Positions 17,426-25,873 of a DNA stretch of 64,000 nt are shown piece after piece. The stretch covers positions 1 through 64,000 of the forward strand of contig SHWP01000009.1 in NCBI GenBank assembly GCA_009693785.1, given 5' to 3'. Source of the stretch: Rhodospirillaceae bacterium (GTDB lineage Bacteria > Pseudomonadota > Alphaproteobacteria > Rhodospirillales > Rhodospirillaceae). The first letter of the stretch is position 1. Every line of letters starts with the position of its first letter. The translations under genes were made by a program, and so were the position numbers. The notes below the pieces were generated by a model. It saw only the letters and a list, made by a program, of their open reading frames with translations. It searched no databases and was not told the DNA's origin.

Positions 17426-17777
17426 TTTCAACGTCCTTTATTGGCCGTTCGCTGGTATTTTTGAGCGTTGCGGTCAATTCCATCGTGTTTACTTCGCTCT
17501 TGCTCCAGGAAAAGCTCACAATGTTGACGTAACTGGCCGCCGAACGCCTTTGCGGTGGCGGTGATGTTATCTGGGCCGATTGATTTGAACTAGTTGAAGT
17601 CGTCTGAGCCCCTTTCTCGCCAACATTGCTACCAATCAAGTAGAGTCCGAAAATTATCAATCCCACGAATTGCCAGAAGCCTAATTTGAACTTGACTACT
17701 TTGGCACCGCACATATGACACGCGTCTGCCTTCGTGCTAATTTCGTGTCCACATTCCTTACATGCCTTTAGAGCCAT
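17358..17777 (-). CDS. Zinc-ribbon membrane-anchored protein, probably C-terminally truncated
   Basis: About 139 residues from ATG 17777 (MALKACKECGHEISTKADACHMCGAKV). GGGAG nine bases upstream supports this start over the track's longer one. Two CxxC pairs (CKEC, CHMC) form a zinc ribbon, followed by one membrane helix (FWQFVGLIIFGLYLIGS), a Ser/Thr/Gln-rich linker and an outer domain (YVNIVSFSWSKSEVNTMELTATLKNTSERPIKDVEITCEH). Related proteins carry a longer beta-rich end after the ITCEHSGPSG segment; here it ends in GARCDPQSRLD, which looks like read-through of foreign sequence. The tail overlaps the chemoreceptor fragment on the other strand. Confidence 0.65.
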   Translation of the reverse strand: MALKACKECGHEISTKADACHMCGAKVVKFKLGFWQFVGLIIFGLYLIGSNVGEKGAQTTSTSSNQSAQITSPPPQRRSAASYVNIVSFSWSKSEVNTMELTATLKNTSERPIKDVEITCEHSGPSGIGARCDPQSRLD

Positions 17778-18094
17778 GACTAAAATCTCCCGACATGCCA
17801 AATTTTAGTTCTATTTTGACTAACGTTTTCTATTTCTTTTTCTTTAAACGCGGCGGATGACAAAGCGCCCCAGAGGTAAATGGCCTGCTGCCGGTTTGGA
17901 CAACACTGACCGGCCCACATTGAGTGGTCCGGGTTGAATATTAATTCAAGGTTAGTTTTTCGACCAGTGTGGAGTTAGCCTGCCGAGTGCCCGGTAACGC
18001 GGCAGTCGAATCTGGCGAGCTGATCACTTCAGGAGCCGACGGCCTGCACCTGGAATCAGACTCAGAGTAAAGATTGGTTACTCTCCCTCTCGCC
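17778..18094. other. Intergenic gap with an imperfect inverted repeat, possible mobile-element scar
   Basis: About 317 bases with no supportable gene. An AT-rich stretch (17815-17850) likely holds the zinc-ribbon gene's promoter. At 17910-17932 there is an imperfect palindrome, CCGGCCCAC-attga-GTGGTCCGG, of a kind sometimes seen at insertion-sequence ends; no transposase fragment is recognisable, so this stays a suggestion. Confidence 0.3.
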
Positions 18095-19432
18095 TCACCC
18101 GCCCTCATCGCCATCGATATCCTTGCCAGTATAGTCCTTGATCAGCGCGGTGGCGATCAAACTGCATACCGCACACGCCGCCACATAAATGGCAATCGCC
18201 GTGCCGGTGCCGTAACTGGCAAACAGCGTTGCGGCAATCAACGGTGCGGGGCCACCGGCGATGACCGAGGCTAATTGATAGCCCAGCGATGAGCCCGAAT
18301 AGCGCACGCGGCCCGTGAAGGCCTCGGCGATCAGGGCGGCTTGCGGGCCGTACATCATGTCATGCGGGATAAGCGACAACACGATGGCCACGAAAATCAG
18401 CGTGGGCGATTTGGTATCCAGCAGCCCGAAATACACAAAGGCGAACACGGCCATGGTCGCCGCGCCGATCAGGTACATTTTCTTGCGGCCAATGCGGTCG
18501 GACAAATGCCCCGACAAGGGGATGGTGACGAACGACAACATCGCGGCCACCAGCACGGCGGTGAGCAGAAAGTCGCGCGAGACGCCCAAGGTGGTGGTGC
18601 CGTAGGAAAAGATGAACGCGGTGAACACATAAAACGGCGCCTGCTCGCCCATGCGCAGCAGGGCCGAGAGGATGATTTCTTTGGGGTGCCTGCGAATGGC
18701 CGCTAACACCGGTTGGCGTTCGATGCGGTTGGTGGCGGCCAATTTGGCGAACGCGGGCGTTTCTAAAATGCCAAGGCGGATATACAGGCCCACGCCCACC
18801 AGCAAAATCGACAACAAAAACGGAATGCGCCAGCCCCACTCCATGAAGGCATCGCCCGACAGCGCGCTGAAGCCCAGCACAGCCGCGTTGGCCAGGAACA
18901 AACCTGCGGGAACGCCGAACTGCGGCCACGAGGCGATATAGCCGCGATGGGAATTGGTGCGCGCCCATTCCATGGCAAGCAACACCGAGCCGCCCCATTC
19001 GCCGCCCACGCCAATGCCCTGAATGAAGCGCAGCACCGTCAGCAGCACCGCGCCCCAAATGCCAATCGTCTCATACGTTGGTACCAAGGCCACCAGGAAG
19101 GTGGCGATGCCCATGAGCATAAGTGTGGCGATCAGCGTGGCTTTGCGGCCGATGCGGTCGCCATAATGGCCGAAGATGGCCGCGCCCACGGGCCGGGCGG
19201 CGAAGCCCACCGCGTAAATCAGGAACGCCTGCAAGGTGCCCATGAGCGGTTCGGACGCCGGGAAATACAGCTTGGCGAACACCAGCCCGGTGACAGTGGA
19301 ATAGAGAAAAAAGTCGTACCACTCGATGGTGGTGCCGATGGTCGAAGCGATCACCGCGCGTTTGAGTTGAACGTGATGATCCGCAGCCGAAAGCGCGAGC
19401 GCGTGTTGCGGCATGGTACTGTCAATCGTCAT
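18095..19432 (-). CDS. MFS transporter, metabolite:H+ symporter (MHS) family
   Basis: A 445-residue protein with twelve predicted membrane helices. The signature blocks are TTIEWYDFFLYSTVTGLVFAKLYFP, GHYGDRIGRKATLIATLMLMG in the first cytoplasmic loop, and GIGVGGEWGGSVLLAMEW, all typical of the MHS family (proline/betaine, citrate, shikimate and alpha-ketoglutarate symporters). It would import an organic acid or zwitterion with protons; the substrate is not resolved. The second-half loop GHLSDRIGRKKMYLIG is also present, so the transporter looks complete. No metabolic gene is clearly linked. Confidence 0.9.
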   Translation of the reverse strand: MTIDSTMPQHALALSAADHHVQLKRAVIASTIGTTIEWYDFFLYSTVTGLVFAKLYFPASEPLMGTLQAFLIYAVGFAARPVGAAIFGHYGDRIGRKATLIATLMLMGIATFLVALVPTYETIGIWGAVLLTVLRFIQGIGVGGEWGGSVLLAMEWARTNSHRGYIASWPQFGVPAGLFLANAAVLGFSALSGDAFMEWGWRIPFLLSILLVGVGLYIRLGILETPAFAKLAATNRIERQPVLAAIRRHPKEIILSALLRMGEQAPFYVFTAFIFSYGTTTLGVSRDFLLTAVLVAAMLSFVTIPLSGHLSDRIGRKKMYLIGAATMAVFAFVYFGLLDTKSPTLIFVAIVLSLIPHDMMYGPQAALIAEAFTGRVRYSGSSLGYQLASVIAGGPAPLIAATLFASYGTGTAIAIYVAACAVCSLIATALIKDYTGKDIDGDEGG

Positions 19433-19493
19433 GGCAAATAAGCTCCCCCAGAAGGCTCCCGGCGAACGTTAGCATAGGTGTAGAGGGGCCGCG

Positions 19494-20054
19494 CTAGGAC
19501 TTGGCGATGGAATAACGAATGGCGCGCACCTCGATTTTCTCCTCTCCTGCGGGCGTGCGCAACGTGACGCTGTCGCCCTCGCATGATTTCAACAAGGACT
19601 TGGCGATGGGCGAGACCCAACTGACCATACCAGCTTCCAGATTGGCTTCATCGATGCCAACGATGCGCACGGTTTTTTCATGGCCATGTAGGTCGGCATA
19701 AGTGACGGTTGCACCGAAGAACACCTGATCGCGGATTTTCTGAAGTGCTGGGTCGACCACCGTGGCGCTTTCGATGCGCTTGGTGAGATATCTCATACGC
19801 CGATCGATCTCGCGCAGGCGTTTCTTGCCGTAAATATAATCGCCGTTTTCCGAGCGATCGCCATTGCCCGCCGCCCACGACACCACCTCGACCACCTTGG
19901 GCCGCTCGACACGGGCGAGTTGGGTGAGTTCGTCGCGGAGTTTTTGAAAGCCTTCGGGCGTGACGTAGTTCTTCAATCCCGCGCCCAAGCCATCGGGCTC
20001 ATCTGCGAGATCGGCGTCATCGGCGTCGGACTCTTTGACGAAGGCTTTGCTCAT
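19494..20054 (-). CDS. greB: Transcription elongation factor GreB
   Basis: 186 residues. An acidic lead (ESDADDADLADEPDG) is followed by the coiled-coil domain starting at YVTPEGFQKLRDELTQL, the tip region NGDRSENGDYIYGKKRLREIDRRMRYL, then the FKBP-like C-terminal domain (VFFGATVTYADLHGHEKTVRIVGIDEAN through SPIAKSLL). GDYIYGKKRLREIDRR distinguishes GreB from GreA. It enters the RNA polymerase secondary channel and stimulates cleavage of backtracked RNA. The acidic N-terminal extension of about 28 residues is slightly unusual. Confidence 0.92.
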   Translation of the reverse strand: MSKAFVKESDADDADLADEPDGLGAGLKNYVTPEGFQKLRDELTQLARVERPKVVEVVSWAAGNGDRSENGDYIYGKKRLREIDRRMRYLTKRIESATVVDPALQKIRDQVFFGATVTYADLHGHEKTVRIVGIDEANLEAGMVSWVSPIAKSLLKSCEGDSVTLRTPAGEEKIEVRAIRYSIAKS

Positions 20055-20079
20055 GTGGATTGAGGTGTTTTCCTTTTAT

Positions 20080-20162
20080 TGTCATTGCCGGGCTTGACGC
20101 CTAGTTTTTATTAGCGACTAAAAGAAGCTTAGAAAAACTTGGCGTCAAGCCGGGGAATGACA
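20080..20162. repeat. Long inverted repeat (30-bp arms), dispersed-repeat type
   Basis: Arms 20080-20109 (TGTCATTGCCGGGCTTGACG...) and 20133-20162 are reverse complements with about three mismatches in 30 bases, separated by 23 bases. The CATTCCCCGGCTTGACG-like core resembles repeats scattered through many alphaproteobacterial genomes (from memory). It lies just upstream of greB and downstream of the RraA-like gene, so it could end transcription of one or shape the leader of the other. Confidence 0.7.
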
Positions 20163-20194
20163 AGTAAGAATCAGTCTGGCAGCATTGATCTACC

Positions 20195-20881
20195 CTACTC
20201 CCACTTCACATTCTTCATGGCCTTGAGCTTCTCCATCACGCTGCGGCGTTGCCAATAAGGTTGCTTGCGCATCTCGGGGTCTTGCTCGCCCGCGTTATGG
20301 GCCTCGACATTGCGGATGATGGTTTCAGCCGCCTCAGGCTTGAGCACCACCACACCGTCGCTGTCGCCCAAAATAATATCGCCGGGATAGACAATCACCC
20401 CGCCGCAAATCACGGGAATATTGAGCGAGCCAGGGCCATCGGAGGTGGTGGCGGTGGCCGAGACCGCGCGCGCGAAGATGGGCATTTGCGCACGCTCACG
20501 CGCGAGCAACGCCGAGTTCATGGTGGCGCCGTCGATCACCACGCCCGCCGCCCCCGCACCCTTCGCACCCATGGTCATGCTCATGCCCCACACCGCCACA
20601 TCGGTGTAACCGCCCGCATCCACCACGATCACATCGCCGGGCTTGGCGTACTTGGGGGCCAGCTCACCCATCATGCGGTCGTACCAGTATTCAGGCCGCA
20701 CGGTCAGCGCCGGGCCGCAGATGCGCCAGGTGGGGTCGAGCGGCTTGATGCCGGGGTGCATGGTTTGACGCGGGCCCGCCTCGAAGCCCGACACACCCAC
20801 ATGCAGCTTGGCTACTTTTGCGACAAGTTCCGCCGATGGGCGCTTGAAGTCGGTAATTATGGTGTGCGTGGCGACGCTCAT
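20195..20881 (-). CDS. RraA-like / HMG aldolase-family protein with altered active-site motif
   Basis: 228 residues of the RraA fold. Family blocks GDVIVVDAGGYTDVAVWGMSMTMGAKGAGAAGVVIDGA and IPVICGGVIVYPGDIILGDSDGVVVL are clear. Active 4-hydroxy-4-methyl-2-oxoglutarate aldolases, and E. coli RraA too, carry an Arg-Asp pair in DGxxRD; here the same place reads DGATMN (M121, N122). It may therefore not be an aldolase; the function could be binding or a different chemistry. It is transcribed away from the divergent binding-protein gene, with only 40 bases between their starts, so the two probably share a control region. Confidence 0.8.
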   Translation of the reverse strand: MSVATHTIITDFKRPSAELVAKVAKLHVGVSGFEAGPRQTMHPGIKPLDPTWRICGPALTVRPEYWYDRMMGELAPKYAKPGDVIVVDAGGYTDVAVWGMSMTMGAKGAGAAGVVIDGATMNSALLARERAQMPIFARAVSATATTSDGPGSLNIPVICGGVIVYPGDIILGDSDGVVVLKPEAAETIIRNVEAHNAGEQDPEMRKQPYWQRRSVMEKLKAMKNVKWE

Positions 20882-20921
20882 GACAATTCCAGTTGTGATC
20901 GATTTGCTCTAATCTCGCGGC

Positions 20922-22436
20922 ATGAAGCATAGCCACATGCCCCATATTCGCAATCAGATTACCGCCACGTTCTTCGCACTGATCACCCTGTGCGCAGCGC
21001 ATGCACATGCCGAGAAACACTTGCGCGTCACCACTTATAGTTTGCCGTTGGCGCAGGGCAACGTACACCGCTCGACCAGTTCGTCAGAGATTTACATTCA
21101 CACGGCCATGTTCGATCCGCTGACCATCGTGGACGAGAGCGCCAAGGTCTTGCCGTGGCTGGCCGAACGCTGGGAATCGCGCGACCCGCTGACCTGGCGG
21201 TTTTATCTGCGCAAGGGTGTGAGCTTTTCCAACGGCGAGAAGTTCACCGCCGACGCCGTGGCCACCAACCTGAATTATCTGATCTCGCCAGAGGGCAAGC
21301 GTGAATCTGTCTCGCGCACAGTCACCTCGATCGCGCGGGTGGATATCATCGACGACTATACGGTTGATATCGTCACTCATTTTCCCAACATCATGCTGCC
21401 GGGCGAAATCGCCATGGCACGTATGATGGCGCCGGGGCAGTGGCGGCGGTTAGGTATGGAGGGCTTTGCCAAAGAGCCTGTGGGCACTGGCCCCTTCAAG
21501 GTCGACCGCTGGGATGCCGCGCGCATCGAGCTCTCGGCCTTCACCGGTTCCTGGATCAGGCCCAAGTCCGACAAACTGACGTTCCTCAAGTTGCCCGATG
21601 CGGTCTCACGCACCCAGGCTATCCTGTCAAACAATGCCGATATCGCCATCGTCATCGGGCCCGAGGACGTTGCTGTGCTGGAAGCCGCGGGTCACACGCA
21701 CCATATCAGCCGCGGCACTGGAACCATGGGGCTGGCCTTTCTGAAAGACAAAGGCGGACCAATAGCGGATAAACGCGTACGCCTTGCGCTCAATTACGCC
21801 GTCAATAAAGAGCGCTATATCGCTGCGTTGTTGAACAACGCCGTCTTGCCTGCCAGCCAAGCCACACCGTCGTATGCCATCGCCTTTGACCCGTCCTTGA
21901 AACCGTTCGAATACGACCCCGCCAAGGCACGCGCCCTACTCAAGGAGGCCGGTTACGAAAAAGGCTTTACGTTGGTGGCCGAGGCGATTTTGGGCGGCAG
22001 TGCCGCCGATACAGCAATTTTTCAATACATCGCCCAAGACTTGGCCGCCGTGGGTGTGACGTTGGAAATGCGCAGCATTCCCAACAGTGAGATGATTAAG
22101 AAGGTCAATTTCGGCGGCTGGGCAGGCCAGGCCTACAACATCGACTTCAATGTCAAACCCAGTTTGGATGCCTATCGCACCCTCGACGTCTGCCTGACCC
22201 GGGGCGGCTATTATTGCGATGAGGATTTAATGCCAATCATCCGCGCGGCGCGGGTGGAGTTCGACATGAACAAGCGCGTGGTCCTGGTGCGCCAGTTGCT
22301 CAAGCGCCTGCGCGATGATCCGCCGACGCTCTATATGCATGAAACCGTCATGTTCGACGGGCTGCACAAGCGGGTGTCGGGCTATAAACCCATGAACCTA
22401 ATCATTAACTATCATCAGATTGACGTGACCGAATAA
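20922..22436 (+). CDS. ABC-type peptide/nickel substrate-binding protein (SBP family 5), copy B
   Basis: A 504-residue paralogue of the 15592-17088 protein. The secretion signal ends in LITLCAAHAHA. Family blocks include FDPLTIVDESAKVLPWLAERWESRDPLTWRFYLRKGVSFSNGEKFTA, KEPVGTGPFKVDRWDAARIEL and VRLALNYAVNKERYIAALLNNA. As with copy A, no ABC permease or ATPase gene is adjacent. Both copies keep the C-terminal arrangement DAYRTLDVCLTRGGYYCDEDLMPIIRAA, against a shorter Cys-containing version in copy A. It is divergent from the RraA-like gene. Confidence 0.88.
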   Translation: MKHSHMPHIRNQITATFFALITLCAAHAHAEKHLRVTTYSLPLAQGNVHRSTSSSEIYIHTAMFDPLTIVDESAKVLPWLAERWESRDPLTWRFYLRKGVSFSNGEKFTADAVATNLNYLISPEGKRESVSRTVTSIARVDIIDDYTVDIVTHFPNIMLPGEIAMARMMAPGQWRRLGMEGFAKEPVGTGPFKVDRWDAARIELSAFTGSWIRPKSDKLTFLKLPDAVSRTQAILSNNADIAIVIGPEDVAVLEAAGHTHHISRGTGTMGLAFLKDKGGPIADKRVRLALNYAVNKERYIAALLNNAVLPASQATPSYAIAFDPSLKPFEYDPAKARALLKEAGYEKGFTLVAEAILGGSAADTAIFQYIAQDLAAVGVTLEMRSIPNSEMIKKVNFGGWAGQAYNIDFNVKPSLDAYRTLDVCLTRGGYYCDEDLMPIIRAARVEFDMNKRVVLVRQLLKRLRDDPPTLYMHETVMFDGLHKRVSGYKPMNLIINYHQIDVTE

Positions 22437-22658
22437 CAGCCCGGTGCCACAATTGCGCCAGGCTGGGCAACTTAGGGTTCTAAACCTCGAACTTCGGCAT
22501 TTATTGAAGCCCTGGAACTACAGTAGAAATTAGCCCTATGCGGAACGGTTGCTTCGGCTGCTAAAACATCATAAGCAGCGGTTGGGTTCGCTTTCTGCGT
22601 TCGCGAGACCGGGATAGATATAAGCTCGGCTGCTTCTGGGCCGGGTCTTTGGGGTGAG
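22437..22658. other. Intergenic gap before the receiver-domain genes
   Basis: No gene that I can support. The region must hold the promoter of the first receiver gene; GGGGTGAG directly before ATG 22659 is its ribosome-binding site. ORFs listed on the minus strand here look like shadows. Confidence 0.4.
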
Positions 22659-23683
22659 ATGAGTACAAAAAAGTTCGATAAAGACCGGCGCGGCGATATC
22701 GACATTTATCTCGGGGAGCCGAACGAGCAAGTGCGCGAAAGCATGCGCGCCATGCTGCGTGGCGAGGGCTTCCGCGCACCCGCACCTTCGCGCGCATGGA
22801 AGACCTCCTCAGCGCGTTTGCTCAGAATTCCCCTGACCTGTTGATCCTCGCCGATGACATGCACGCCTCGACCTTCCAGTTGGTGAAGGACGTCCGTCAG
22901 TTCAAGATGGGGCGTAACCCCTTCATCCTGATCACGATGATGGTTGGTTCTGAAAACGACACCAACATCAAGAAGGCCATTTTGGCTGGCTCCGACGACG
23001 TGCTGGTTAAGCCCGTCTCGCCGGGCAAGATGCTCGACCGTATCGTCCACTTCACCTTCAACCGCTCCCCCTACATTGTCACCACCGATTACCTGGGGCC
23101 CGAGCGGCGGCGCAGCACCGATGACCGGCCCTCGAAGATCCGCCAGCTGCTGGTGGTCAATACCTTACGCGACAAGGCCGAGGGCAGGCGTGTGTCCGCC
23201 TCCGAGCTAAACCGCCAGGTCGAGCGCTGCATGACCGACGTGATGGCCTCGCGCCTCGACAGCCATGGCCTCAAGCTGGGGTATATCTGCAACCTCATCC
23301 TCAAGGCCTACGAAGAAAAGAAAATAGATAAGGCGGTTCACGACAACTTGCTGGTGCTGGTGCAAGTGCTGGAAGACGCCGGCCGCACGGCAAAAATCTT
23401 GGGCGAGCCCGATCTGGCCGACATTTGCGTCGACTTGGCGCGTCAAGTCGAAGAACTGGCCGAGGCCTACGAGAACCCGCCCAGCAGCGGCCTGGCGATC
23501 TTGCGCAAACTCACCCGCGCCTTCGACTTAGCCAAACAATCCACCGAAAAGCGTTTCTCACAAAACGCGGTCAAGCCCGATCAAGCTAAGGCCGCTGCAC
23601 CGCCACCACCGCCCGCGCCGGTCGATAGCGCGGCCAAAGGTGGTGACATCACCATCAGCGCCGAAGATTTGCTCAAGGGTTAG
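22659..23683 (+). pseudogene. Receiver-domain (CheY-like) protein with an internal frameshift, copy 1
   Basis: The frame from ATG 22659 encodes DIDIYLGEPNEQVRESMRAMLRGEGFR and then goes off-family; the frame of ORF 22796-23683 carries the rest (MEDLLSAFAQNSPDLLILADDMH..., DDVLVKPVSPGKM). Aligning to the intact paralogue at 23898 shows these are two halves of one protein. Removing a GC pair from the CGCGCACC run near 22780 restores GFRTRTFARMEDLL. So there is either a real two-base insertion or a sequence error. The protein has one receiver domain, with a probable phospho-Asp in ADD and the conserved Lys in LVKP, and a helical C-terminus without a DNA-binding domain, ending in a Pro/Ala-rich linker. 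Confidence 0.75.
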
Positions 23684-23897
23684 CGGCACATCAGACGCAC
23701 GTATGCCTGGTTGAGTACGCCATTCTACAATCCATAGCGCCAAGCGCCTAAACCTAAGGTAAACCGCCATCTTTTTGGGCACGGCCAACACCAAATATAT
23801 GTTGGCTGTGCTTGCATCCCTACAACTAATCCGAGATGATTAGGCGCTGTTTGGAACGTCCTGAGCTTCACACCGCAGAATAGAATCGTACGCCGTC

Positions 23898-24827
23898 ATG
23901 CCGCGCCTCGATAAAGAGATGATGCGCAAAATCACCGTCTATATCGGTGAGAAGAACTATTACGAGCGCAATCAGCTGCGCGACATGTTCAAGGCCCAGG
24001 GCGCGACCCAAATCGTCTGCCACGCCAACCTCCATGGCCTCAAAGAGGTCATGACGCAGGTGCCGCCAGATCTGTTGCTCATCGCCGATGATTTCGACAC
24101 CGATGTGTTTAGCGCCATCAAGGAAATCCGTGGCCAGAAGCTGGGCGACAACCCCTTCATGCTGATCGCCATGCTGGTCGACGCCAACCGCCCACAGTCC
24201 CTGAAACAAGCCATTGGCACCGGGGTCGATGACATCATCGTCAAACCCCTCACGCCCGACCGCATTCAGGACCGGCTGAGACTGGTCACCTTCCACCACC
24301 AGCCCTTCATCGTTACCGACGATTATATGGGGCCACAGCGCAAGAACATGGAATTGACAGGCCGCGTGCGGCGCATCGCGGTACTGAACACTATGCTCGA
24401 GAAGGTCAACGGCCGTGAGTTCGACAAGACGACGTTGAAGCAAGCCGTCGATGGTTCATTGCAACAAGTTCTGCAAGCCAAGCTCGACCGCAAAAGCTTC
24501 CGCCTGGGCGAGGTGTGCGAACGCTTGGTGAATGCCTTCGACACGGGTAATATTAACGAAGAAGTCCAACACGACATGATCATGCTGGCCGACGTGCTGG
24601 GCGAGGCCTCGCAACTGGCGGGCAAATTGCGCGATCCATCGCTGTCGGGGTTGTGCGAACAGTTATCGGAAAATGTGCGCGGCATCGCTGATCATTACGA
24701 TGATGTCTCCTCCAGCGAAATTGACCTGATTCGCAAGGTCACATCGGCCTTCAAGATGGCCATGAACGCTGGGCCCGCCGCCGAGGAATCCCAACCCGAT
24801 GCAGTCGATCTTTCGAAGCTCAGCTAG
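23898..24827 (+). CDS. Receiver-domain (CheY-like) protein without output domain, copy 2
   Basis: 309 residues. The N-terminal receiver domain has IADDFDTDVF, holding the likely phosphorylated Asp, and DDIIVKPLTP with the conserved Lys. After the linker FIVTDDYMGPQRKN comes a helical region (about 150-300) shared with copy 1 but with no recognisable DNA-binding or enzyme domain. It probably acts through protein contacts, in the style of chemotaxis or phosphorelay regulators. A better ribosome-binding site (AAAGAG) precedes MRKITVYIGEK eight codons in, so the true start may be about 23919 or 23922. It ends 18 bases before dctP, suggesting co-transcription with the TRAP genes. Confidence 0.82.
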   Translation: MPRLDKEMMRKITVYIGEKNYYERNQLRDMFKAQGATQIVCHANLHGLKEVMTQVPPDLLLIADDFDTDVFSAIKEIRGQKLGDNPFMLIAMLVDANRPQSLKQAIGTGVDDIIVKPLTPDRIQDRLRLVTFHHQPFIVTDDYMGPQRKNMELTGRVRRIAVLNTMLEKVNGREFDKTTLKQAVDGSLQQVLQAKLDRKSFRLGEVCERLVNAFDTGNINEEVQHDMIMLADVLGEASQLAGKLRDPSLSGLCEQLSENVRGIADHYDDVSSSEIDLIRKVTSAFKMAMNAGPAAEESQPDAVDLSKLS

Positions 24828-24845
24828 CTTCGTTACACTTGGCCC

Positions 24846-25871
24846 ATGACACTATCTCGCCGGGTTGTCTTGAGTGCCGGAGCGTCTGCATTGGCGGGCT
24901 CGAGCGTTTTGGCCGCGCCAGGCCAAACCCGTTTGCGCTTTGGCGCCTACTTGGCGCCTGCCAGCAATACCATCAAGTCCATCGTCGGCCCGTGGATCAA
25001 AGAGGTCGAGGCCGCTGCCGCAGGGCAGTTGGGCTTTGACCTTTATACCGGCGGATCTTTGGGGCGCAGCCCGTATGCCGCCTTCGACCTGCTGCGAGCG
25101 GGCGTGTCGGATATCGCCTTTGCACAACCCAACTACACCCCCGGCCAGTTCAAGCAGCTGCAAGTGCTGGAAGTTCCATTTCTGACGCGCAGCTCCGTCG
25201 AAGCCTCGGTGGTCGCCTGGACATTGTATGAGCGAGGCCTCGTGAAAGGGTTCGATGACGTACATGTGCTAGGCCTATGGACGGCAGAACCGGGATACCT
25301 GTTCATGCGCTTGCCCGTACGTAATTTCGACGATCTCAAGAATCTCAAAATCCGCACGGGGGGGCGCCTCGAAGGCGAATTTATCGAACGGCTGGGCGCC
25401 ACACCCGAGGCCATGTTCACCGCCGAGGTCTACGAGGCGCTTCGCCGCCACACAATTGATGGCGCGGTACAGGGCATCGTCTCGGCCCATACATTCCAAT
25501 CTTATCGGGCTGTCTCGCACGTCCTCAAGGCCCCCTTTGGTGTGATGTCGTTTGCCCTGTTGATGAACAAGCGCGCATGGGAACGCCTGCCACCAGAGTT
25601 GCAGGAAATCCTGACCGGCAAGGGCGGCCTGCACTTGGCGCTTTCGGGCGGTACGGCCTATGACAAATACGCGCGGGAAATAGACGCAAAATTTCACGCC
25701 ATCGGGACCATGACCTACGTCGAGCCGTCGCCCGAGGATATCGAACAATTGGAAGTGGCGGTGAAACCCCTGGTGGATGCGTGGATCGAGCGCACTGAGA
25801 ATGGGGCCGAAACCTATGCGGCGGCTAAAGACATTCTGGCGCAACTGCGCAGCCGCGAACGGGCGAGTTGA
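24846..25871 (+). CDS. dctP: TRAP transporter substrate-binding protein (DctP family)
   Basis: 341 residues. A Tat-like leader (LSRRVVLSAGASALAGSSVLAA) is followed by LRFGAYLAPASNTIKSIVGPWIKEVEAAAAGQLGFDLYTGGSLGRSPYAAFDLLRAGVSDIAF, the classic DctP pattern, and by FDDLKNLKIRTGGRLEGEFIERLGATPEAM, which includes the Arg that binds the substrate carboxylate in this family (KIRTGG). It captures an organic acid in the periplasm and delivers it to the DctQM permease encoded next. Its stop is two bases before dctQ. Confidence 0.93.
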   Translation: MTLSRRVVLSAGASALAGSSVLAAPGQTRLRFGAYLAPASNTIKSIVGPWIKEVEAAAAGQLGFDLYTGGSLGRSPYAAFDLLRAGVSDIAFAQPNYTPGQFKQLQVLEVPFLTRSSVEASVVAWTLYERGLVKGFDDVHVLGLWTAEPGYLFMRLPVRNFDDLKNLKIRTGGRLEGEFIERLGATPEAMFTAEVYEALRRHTIDGAVQGIVSAHTFQSYRAVSHVLKAPFGVMSFALLMNKRAWERLPPELQEILTGKGGLHLALSGGTAYDKYAREIDAKFHAIGTMTYVEPSPEDIEQLEVAVKPLVDAWIERTENGAETYAAAKDILAQLRSRERAS

Positions 25872-25873
25872 TC

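Noticed and set aside
17910-17932. Intact insertion sequence
   Set aside because: The imperfect palindrome is suggestive, but there is no transposase frame, matching second end or target duplication.
18360-19058. 232-aa minus-strand ORF inside the MFS gene
   Set aside because: Alternative frame of the transporter with low-complexity Gly/Arg composition; the in-frame MFS product has complete motifs.
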